Shown in pieces: positions 58,691 to 64,000 of a stretch of DNA of 64,000 nt. Under the pieces are notes generated by a model. The model made no database searches. It was not told where the DNA came from and saw only the letters and a program-made list of their open reading frames with translations. A program made the translations under genes and the position numbers. The stretch's first letter is position 1; each line of letters starts with the position of its first letter. The stretch is taken from assembly GCF_000008185.1 (NCBI RefSeq), contig NC_002967.9, forward strand, positions 1,798,001-1,862,000. Direction: 5' to 3'. Source of the DNA: Treponema denticola ATCC 35405. GTDB taxonomy: Bacteria > Spirochaetota > Spirochaetia > Treponematales > Treponemataceae.

Positions 58691-59080
58691 TTATAACAAC
58701 GACCTATCTATTACACCATTCTTTATCAAGTTTTTTTTATTCCTTGACTTTAAATTTGAAATTAAAATAATTACTTGACCGTCTTCACAATTAAATGGGA
58801 GCAATTCATTCTCTTTTATATAACTAAATTTCCATTTTTTACACCATATTTTTAAGTCTTCCTCTATTTTATTATCAAAATCATATAATTCCATCTCTAT
58901 AACAAGAAAACCATCCTTATTTCTCCATACAGCTCCATGATCGAAACATTTTGGTAAATATTCCATTTTCATAAATGCTATAGAGGAAAACGCTTTTTCT
59001 TCACTAGTTATTTTTTGTTTGATTTTATATTTTTCTTTAAACTTTAACAATCTATCACTTTCATTTTGTCTAGTTAACAT
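58691..59080 (-). CDS. Unknown small protein
   Basis: This 129-aa protein is soluble and charged. It contains FSSIAFMKMEYLPKCFDHGAVWRNKDGFLVIEMELYDFD, a beta-rich stretch, then LKIWCKKWKFSYIKENELLPF and DGQVIILISNLKSRNKKNL. No family is recognised. It is the only gene between attC 58038-58103 and 59127-59192, but the half-attC downstream suggests that it originally had its own site. Weak Shine-Dalgarno. Confidence 0.5.
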   Translation of the reverse strand: MLTRQNESDRLLKFKEKYKIKQKITSEEKAFSSIAFMKMEYLPKCFDHGAVWRNKDGFLVIEMELYDFDNKIEEDLKIWCKKWKFSYIKENELLPFNCEDGQVIILISNLKSRNKKNLIKNGVIDRSLL

Positions 59081-59126
59081 AATAACCCTCTCTGATTTTT
59101 CTTTTCCTCATGCACCGAAGGTGTCT

Positions 59127-59192
59127 GTCTAACATCCGCTTAACCTGCATTTGCGGCTTGTCCGCAATGTCAGGTTGAAGCGGGTGTTAGAT
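59127..59192 (-). repeat. attC site (66 bp)
   Basis: Core boxes GTCTAAC and GTTAGAT; left arm CATCCGCTTAACCT. A CACC-GA-AGGTG hairpin lies at its left. It closes the HNH endonuclease cassette, 147 bp after the gene. Confidence 0.95.
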
Positions 59193-59339
59193 GAAAATAT
59201 TTATCTTTTTTACATTTTTTATTATCTTAATACAAAAAAATATTCACATAACACATAGCGCAATGGTAAGCACATTTCCTTTGATTTCTCCAATATTTTG
59301 AAACATATTATTTTTGTACTGATAGACGGAAATGTTAAC

Positions 59340-60434
59340 CTAAAAATAAAGCTCTATATTTTTCATTAATTCATCAAGACACATATCTACATCTTCATTT
59401 GTTATGATTTTTCCCTCAGGTAATTTTCCCCAAGTATTATCAAACGATTTTTTTATAATTTCAGAAATGAAAGAATTATTTTTTCTTTTCATAGCGATTT
59501 GCATAACATGACTCATTTTATCATTTAAAATTTGAAAATTAGGATTTGACTTTGGATATTCATGAGAGAATATATAATTAAAATCTGGTATGTAATTTAC
59601 TTTTTTCTGAATTTCTTTTGTCAATAAAACATCATAAACATAAAGTTTTATAAACGCATTTCCATTATAATTTTTTGAAAGTTTTACAATAAATTGAATT
59701 GTTCCATATAATTCTATAATTGCATATACTTTTTTTTCTTCTGGACTAGCGTTTAAAAATATACTATGAGTAACTTCATTCTCTCCTAGATCAAAAAGAC
59801 TCTCTTCTAATATTATTGGCTCAACTTTGTCTGTCGAATTTTTCCGAAGATCTTCAATTGCTTCAGATACTGTTACTACATCACGTGTAATTTCAACAAA
59901 AAAATTAATAGCCATTTTTAGTATGGCAGGCATTGAGTCTCTTCCGCCAAGTGTTAACGTAATACCCAAAGGTTCTGATAATCTTTCTTTTATATGTTTA
60001 GCTTTTTTTAAACACTCATCAATATTGATTGCAGGGTATTTCTTTTTTAACCCTACTAAAATCTTTTTTAATTCGTCAAGATTCCTTGCTTGAATATGGA
60101 TTTCTTCTCCATTCTCTATTTCCTTTCTCTCAATTGTTGGTTTATTTACTATAGGTTTGCCATCTGGAGTAACTCTGTATTCCTCTCCAGTGGATTCTCT
60201 TACCATTATAACATCTTGAACTTTTCCTCGTTCTCTTTTTATGTCTAAAATATTAGCAAAAAACTCAAATTGCTTTGATAACTTCGCGTCAAATGAATCA
60301 CCAAATTTTGAGTTACACTCTTTACAGATTAGATTTGATGATTTTAATCTTCCGCCCATAGAATTTAAAATAATATGTTCAATTGTTATATTTTGTTCTG
60401 TAATTTCATTCTTGCATAAATAACATGTACTCAT
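59340..60434 (-). CDS. HNH endonuclease
   Basis: This 364-aa protein starts with an HNH nuclease domain: CYLCKNEITEQNITIEHIILNSMGGRLKSSNLICKECNSKFGD (residues ~4-46). Two CxxC knuckles bind zinc and EHIILNSMGG is the HNH-like core. The remaining ~300 residues are unrecognised, with a basic helical middle (LKKILVGLKKKYPAINIDECLKKAKHIKERL). Lone HNH proteins of this size are often restriction or anti-phage nucleases. GGAAAGG precedes the ATG. Single-gene cassette. Confidence 0.85.
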   Translation of the reverse strand: MSTCYLCKNEITEQNITIEHIILNSMGGRLKSSNLICKECNSKFGDSFDAKLSKQFEFFANILDIKRERGKVQDVIMVRESTGEEYRVTPDGKPIVNKPTIERKEIENGEEIHIQARNLDELKKILVGLKKKYPAINIDECLKKAKHIKERLSEPLGITLTLGGRDSMPAILKMAINFFVEITRDVVTVSEAIEDLRKNSTDKVEPIILEESLFDLGENEVTHSIFLNASPEEKKVYAIIELYGTIQFIVKLSKNYNGNAFIKLYVYDVLLTKEIQKKVNYIPDFNYIFSHEYPKSNPNFQILNDKMSHVMQIAMKRKNNSFISEIIKKSFDNTWGKLPEGKIITNEDVDMCLDELMKNIELYF

Positions 60435-60463
60435 TTTTTACCTTTCCTTTGCGCGAAGCGTCC

Positions 60464-60529
60464 ATCTAACTACCGCTTAACCTGCAACAAGGCTTGTCCT
60501 TGTTGTCAGCGTTGAAGCGGGTGTTAGAA
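60464..60529 (-). repeat. attC site (66 bp)
   Basis: Core boxes ATCTAAC and GTTAGAA. The centre is CAACAAGGCTTGTCCTTGTTG, similar to the site at 17472. Right arm CAGCGTTGAAGC. A CGC-GAA-GCG hairpin lies at its left. Confidence 0.95.
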
Positions 60530-60650
60530 CTTAGCTTTATTAAGCCTTATTTTAAAATTAAAAATTTTGATTACACAACATACCATAAATAAAAATCTTA
60601 TTTCAACTCAATTACGATAAAATTAAACAGCATTGTATGTAATAAATAGT

Positions 60651-61871
60651 TTATTTACCGCTAATTTTTTCTGAATACGAATCTAAATCAGTCGCAAGAG
60701 CAGCATCAATTTGCTTTGAACTTATAATTCCCGTTTGTAAAAACTCCTGCCAACATGCTACCGTTAATTTAGCTATCGTATCTGTTACATCAAATTCAGC
60801 AAGCGGAAAAGCAACTGTCCAAAAGAAATCTTGACCATGTAAAGTTAAACCCGGTTTCATTATTTCTACCTCTTGCCCAAATGGAACACCTAACATAGAG
60901 CATAAACGAGGTTCCATAGATGCTATTTCATCTGAAATACTTGATTTAGCCATAATGATATTTTGCCATGTATTTGTCAAAGGACTTTCACTCCAAGAAC
61001 TTGGATCAAATGCAGTCCATACACCGCCATCGTAATACTCTACGATACGATGCATTTCTAGGCGGTAAGAGTTTGTCGGAATTGTTGCTATCATACGACA
61101 AGGAATTTTTTGTGCCCGCATAAATGCTGCCGCAAGATTTGCATTTGAAGTGCAAATATAATTCATTCCACTTTTCAAAATTCCCAAAGCATCAAGACTC
61201 ATAGGTGGTGCAACATTTTCCATATTTGCAATAAAGTTTCTTATATTTAGGCAGTATTGTTTTAGTTCATCATCTTCGTTTGTAGTACATAATTCAGTTG
61301 CCAAATCAGTAATTTGCTTAGAATCAGATTGTACACATGGTGATGCAACAGTAAATAGTTCAGGGTCTATATCATTCTCTTTTATTGCCATTGGAGTAAT
61401 TAAAACAACTGCAGACCAATCAATAGTGAGTTCGGTATTCTGGTCAGCATTAAATACTAAGCTTAAAAAAGCATTTCCGTCTTCTCTCACTTGCAATCGG
61501 CTTGATGATAAAGCCGATTCAGGTTTGACACTTAAACTATAAAAAATGGGAACTTGCTTGTCCACAAGTTGCGGTATCGGTAGCAACACATCATAGCTAC
61601 CTTTTTGGTGAGCAATTAAATTTACACCACCGAGCACACCAACAAGACCATTTCCCTTCATTGCACGTTTAGGATAGACAGTATGAATTCTTTTGAGTTC
61701 TTCATAAACATTTGATGTTACCGGTTTTAGTTCTACGGCTACTTTTTTAAAACTATCTTTTGTTTCATATTTTATAACTTGTTTACCTTGTTGCCTCTTA
61801 CAACTTACCATTTGAAACAGCAACAGAGTAATCAAACAATACAACAATATAATTTGATATTTTAACTTCAT
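60651..61871 (-). CDS. Lipoprotein with transglutaminase-like domain
   Basis: This ~406-aa protein begins MKLKYQIILLYCLITLLLFQ with a lipobox MVSC just after (Cys ~24). The C-terminal half has a transglutaminase-like cysteine protease fold. The Cys is in ICTSNANLAAAFMRAQKIPCRMI, the His in LEMHRIVEYY and the Asp in WTAFDPSSWS. The N-terminal ~200 residues are beta-type (VLLPIPQLVDKQVPIFYSLSV). It probably acts on proteins or peptides at the cell envelope. ATG 61871 has AGGAGAGGAG before it; an upstream ATG is less likely. Confidence 0.85.
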   Translation of the reverse strand: MKLKYQIILLYCLITLLLFQMVSCKRQQGKQVIKYETKDSFKKVAVELKPVTSNVYEELKRIHTVYPKRAMKGNGLVGVLGGVNLIAHQKGSYDVLLPIPQLVDKQVPIFYSLSVKPESALSSSRLQVREDGNAFLSLVFNADQNTELTIDWSAVVLITPMAIKENDIDPELFTVASPCVQSDSKQITDLATELCTTNEDDELKQYCLNIRNFIANMENVAPPMSLDALGILKSGMNYICTSNANLAAAFMRAQKIPCRMIATIPTNSYRLEMHRIVEYYDGGVWTAFDPSSWSESPLTNTWQNIIMAKSSISDEIASMEPRLCSMLGVPFGQEVEIMKPGLTLHGQDFFWTVAFPLAEFDVTDTIAKLTVACWQEFLQTGIISSKQIDAALATDLDSYSEKISGK

Positions 61872-61975
61872 ACTCCTCTCCTTCAAATCTATTCTATATT
61901 TTTTAAGAAATAAAGCAAGTATTTCATGCAAAGATATTTTTATTTTCTATGGTTTCCCTTTGCGCGTGAGCGTCA

Positions 61976-62038
61976 TTCTAACATTCGCTTAACCTGCATT
62001 GCCGCAAAGGCAATGTCAGGTTGAAGCGGGTGTTAGTT
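61976..62038 (-). repeat. attC site (63 bp) of the nitrilase cassette, copy 2
   Basis: Core boxes TTCTAAC and GTTAGTT. Its centre is CATTGCCGCAAAGGCAATG, shorter than and different from copy 1 (31987-32052), although the genes are almost identical. A GCG-CGTGA-GCG-like hairpin lies at its left. Confidence 0.95.
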
Positions 62039-62920
62039 TGCTGATTTTCTATAATCTTTACGGATAAACGGCTCTTGTTTCTCTTCCGATAATAAAATCT
62101 CATATTTTGTCGGCTGCCGGTATGCGTTACCATGAACTTCTCTACTTCTATACTTTCTTAATTCCTCTATATTAAAAGTTGCGATATATATTCCTTCTTC
62201 CTCTCCGGCTTCTATTATTAATGTATCTCGTGAATATGGTTCATCAATTTTATAGGCAATACCGTCAAATGCTGTAGAATGACCATTACAATCGGGTTTT
62301 CCTTTTGGATAATTAACAGTTGCAATGCCAACCATATTTTCAAATGCTCTTGCTCTTAATTGTGAAATCCTATTAATTTCCATTGGACATGCATTCGGTA
62401 CAAGTAGTATTTCTGCACCTTTGAGCATGAGTATTCGTGCACTCTCAGGAAATTCTCTATCATAACAAATCATTGAACCTATTTTTACACAACCGCGCTC
62501 TGTGTCTAATTCAGATACATAAAAATCATTACCGGGCATTAAATTTTTTTCATCTCCAAAAATACATGTATGTACTTTTGCATAGGTATATAGTTCTTTT
62601 CCAAATCTATCAAACAGACATATACTGTTTCTTGGTAATGGCTCATACTTTTCAAGAAATGTTATACCGATAGCCATTTGCAATTCTTTTGCTAAATCCG
62701 AGAATGAATGTATAAATGCATCATTTTTACTAATTGCTTTACTCTTTAATTCATTGACAGATTTAGGGATTTCGTAACCAATACTCCACATTTCAGGAAA
62801 TAATGCTATATCTGCCCCCATATTTTTTGCCTTGCGACAAGCAGCTATACCGATATACATATTTTCAACAAGAGAGTTCCCCGGCGTTAATTGTAGTAAA
62901 GCTATGATAATTTTGCTCAA
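62033..62920 (-). CDS. Nitrilase-superfamily carbon-nitrogen hydrolase, copy 2
   Basis: This ~295-aa protein duplicates the enzyme at 32047-32934. The Glu-Lys-Cys triad is kept, and two substitutions are visible: Lys for Glu in GIAYKIDEP, and Arg for Gly in KDYRKSAN. The DNA is nearly identical through the leader. The start is again a TTG after AAGGA. It lies beside the second PD-(D/E)XK cassette, whereas copy 1 lies beside the 647-aa membrane protein cassette, so each cassette moved independently. Confidence 0.9.
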   Translation of the reverse strand: MSKIIIALLQLTPGNSLVENMYIGIAACRKAKNMGADIALFPEMWSIGYEIPKSVNELKSKAISKNDAFIHSFSDLAKELQMAIGITFLEKYEPLPRNSICLFDRFGKELYTYAKVHTCIFGDEKNLMPGNDFYVSELDTERGCVKIGSMICYDREFPESARILMLKGAEILLVPNACPMEINRISQLRARAFENMVGIATVNYPKGKPDCNGHSTAFDGIAYKIDEPYSRDTLIIEAGEEEGIYIATFNIEELRKYRSREVHGNAYRQPTKYEILLSEEKQEPFIRKDYRKSAN

Positions 62921-62952
62921 TTGCGTATTCCTTATTGTATTAAATCTTGTCA

Positions 62953-63018
62953 AACTAACTACCGCTTAACCTGCATTTGCGGCTCGTCCGCAATGTCAGG
63001 TTGAAGCGGGTGTTAGGT
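62953..63018 (-). repeat. attC site (66 bp) of the PD-(D/E)XK / zinc-ribbon cassette, copy 2
   Basis: Core boxes AACTAAC and GTTAGGT. Same ACTACCG left arm as copy 1 at 20433, with CTGCATT in place of CTACATT. Confidence 0.95.
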
Positions 63019-63023
63019 TGTAT

Positions 63024-63842
63024 TTATTTTATTTTCAACATTACATCTTCAGCATTTTTATTAAATTCTTGTTGCAATTCTTCCTCTGTATTACATTTTG
63101 CTAAAATTTCTTTATCCAATTCAAAATAATCCCAATTATCTCCTGAGATATATTTAGCAATAGAATAATATTTTTCAGCATGCGGAGATAAACCTATAAA
63201 TAAGTCATACTCCGGTGCTCCTTTTTTCTTAAAATAACATCCAATACCATATTTACTATCGAGTTTTCCTTTATATTCATATTTTGTCACATTTGCATCA
63301 AGAAATTTTCTGCAAATCTCCAATAATTTTTCTTTCATTTCATAAACGGCAATAATTGTATCGGGAGAATATAACATAGCTACCTCATGCGGTGTAAATA
63401 ATAAAGTATGAATGTCTTCACACATATATTCACGAATTAAATCAAAACGAGCAAAATCTGTTGTCGCTCCTTTTTTATCTATAATTTCAAACAAATCTTC
63501 CCAAAATAGAATTTTATCTTTTGGAATAGGAATTTCTTCACGAAAAGAATAATTTTTCCTGATTAAGTAAGCATCACGTGTGTCTTTATCATATTCTGAA
63601 ATTGTTAATCCGGAATTATTAATCTTTACTTCATATCGTAATTTTTCTGAATTTTTTGTGATAATAGTGAAATCAGGCACAGTTCCTTTCAGATTATCTT
63701 GTGCTTTTACTTCTGCAATATCTAACAACTGTAGATTAAATGGTTTTAGCAAAAAATCAAATACAATTTCTTTTTTCCATAATGCTTCATTATAAAAAAA
63801 ACTTGTTATTGCTTGTGTAGCAAGATTTTCATATATATTCAA
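63024..63842 (-). CDS. Predicted PD-(D/E)XK nuclease-like protein, copy 2
   Basis: This ~272-aa protein repeats 20504-21322 with one visible difference (Ala for Thr in TTDFARFD). The PDFTI...YEVKI nuclease-like motif is unchanged. The same TTG start after AGGAAG is used. Being nearer to the expected integrase end, this is probably the more recent insertion of the cassette. It continues into the zinc-ribbon gene at the window edge. Confidence 0.65.
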   Translation of the reverse strand: MNIYENLATQAITSFFYNEALWKKEIVFDFLLKPFNLQLLDIAEVKAQDNLKGTVPDFTIITKNSEKLRYEVKINNSGLTISEYDKDTRDAYLIRKNYSFREEIPIPKDKILFWEDLFEIIDKKGATTDFARFDLIREYMCEDIHTLLFTPHEVAMLYSPDTIIAVYEMKEKLLEICRKFLDANVTKYEYKGKLDSKYGIGCYFKKKGAPEYDLFIGLSPHAEKYYSIAKYISGDNWDYFELDKEILAKCNTEEELQQEFNKNAEDVMLKIK

Positions 63843-63894
63843 AATAAATGTCTTCCTTTCTAATTTCAATTTTACCACGCTAACGGCATATGAA

Positions 63895-63924
63895 CCTAAC
63901 AAGAATAATAAGATTCTTGTTAGG
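63895..63924. repeat. Palindrome with attC core boxes, second copy
   Basis: CCTAACAAGAAT / ATTCTTGTTAGG, identical to 21375-21404. Confidence 0.8.
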
Positions 63925-63935
63925 CTGACTTCATA

Positions 63936-64000
63936 TCATAATGCAGGATGATGTTTTTTTGTCGGACTTTTTGAACAAGAACCGCTTGTTAATGAAGATA
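63936..64000 (-). CDS. Zinc-ribbon repeat protein, copy 2, cut by the window edge
   Basis: Only the last ~21 codons are inside the window; they match the C terminus of 21416-21643 (SSISSLTSGSCSKSPTKKH region). The start lies beyond position 64,000. It confirms that the whole two-gene cassette was duplicated. Confidence 0.7.
   Translation of the reverse strand, partial: SSLTSGSCSKSPTKKHHPAL

Noticed and set aside
18011-61975. The small hairpins beside attC as Rho-independent terminators
   Set aside because: On the minus strand they are followed by A-rich, not T-rich, sequence; on the plus strand the T-rich part lies before the hairpin. Stems are also short.
16512-63018. A CRISPR array, because of dozens of similar ~66-bp repeats
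   Set aside because: Spacing is 0.5-4 kb with genes between, repeats are imperfect palindromes with attC core boxes, and no cas genes are present.

Overview
The window is a spirochaete chromosome segment, most probably Treponema denticola or a close relative. The left ~9.3 kb carries ordinary Treponema-type housekeeping genes: a split chromate transporter, rsfS, an LCP-family protein, a nadD-yqeK fusion, obg, rpmA, a Prp protease homologue, rplU, galE, a superoxide reductase of the Treponema type and tRNA-Val. All but the tRNA are on the minus strand. The species call is an inference from gene content; no database was searched.

From about 14 kb to the right edge (64,000) the window is a chromosomal integron cassette array. 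I located 39 well-formed attC sites (63-159 bp) plus five decayed ones. Every attC points the same way: the spare base of the L'' box lies on the high-coordinate side, so R' is at the low-coordinate end. Nearly every cassette gene is on the minus strand with its attC just downstream. The newest cassettes and the integrase gene should therefore lie beyond position 64,000. The decayed sites cluster at the left, distal end (13,993-15,751), as expected for the oldest part of an array. The stretch 9.4-14 kb has the same style of small minus-strand genes but no recognisable attC.

The cassettes carry mostly unknown proteins, but two themes stand out. One is defence and conflict: a prokaryotic viperin (44,125-44,946) with an uncharacterised 848-aa partner, a SEFIR/TIR-like protein broken by an in-frame stop, an Mrr-like endonuclease, an HNH endonuclease, PD-(D/E)XK proteins, a class III cyclase-like protein, a P-loop ATPase, a possible putAbiC-like membrane protein, a HEPN-like protein and five toxin-antitoxin modules. 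The other is secreted proteins and lipoproteins (at least ten with a signal peptide or lipobox).

Several cassettes occur twice: the nitrilase, the PD-(D/E)XK plus zinc-ribbon cassette, a HigBA-like pair, a BrnTA-like pair and a 294-aa membrane protein. These copies allow cassette boundaries to be read directly.

The array also has features that its genes do not explain. Thirty of 39 attC sites are followed, at the 5' start of the next cassette, by a short hairpin whose stem sequence varies while pairing is kept. A dispersed non-coding element carries a TATAAT-type box and a GTCC-TTC-GGAC hairpin. Two homologous gene-less cassettes of roughly 0.6 kb are present. At least four cassette genes are broken at poly(A) runs. 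An IS30-family element sits between galE and the rplU promoter.
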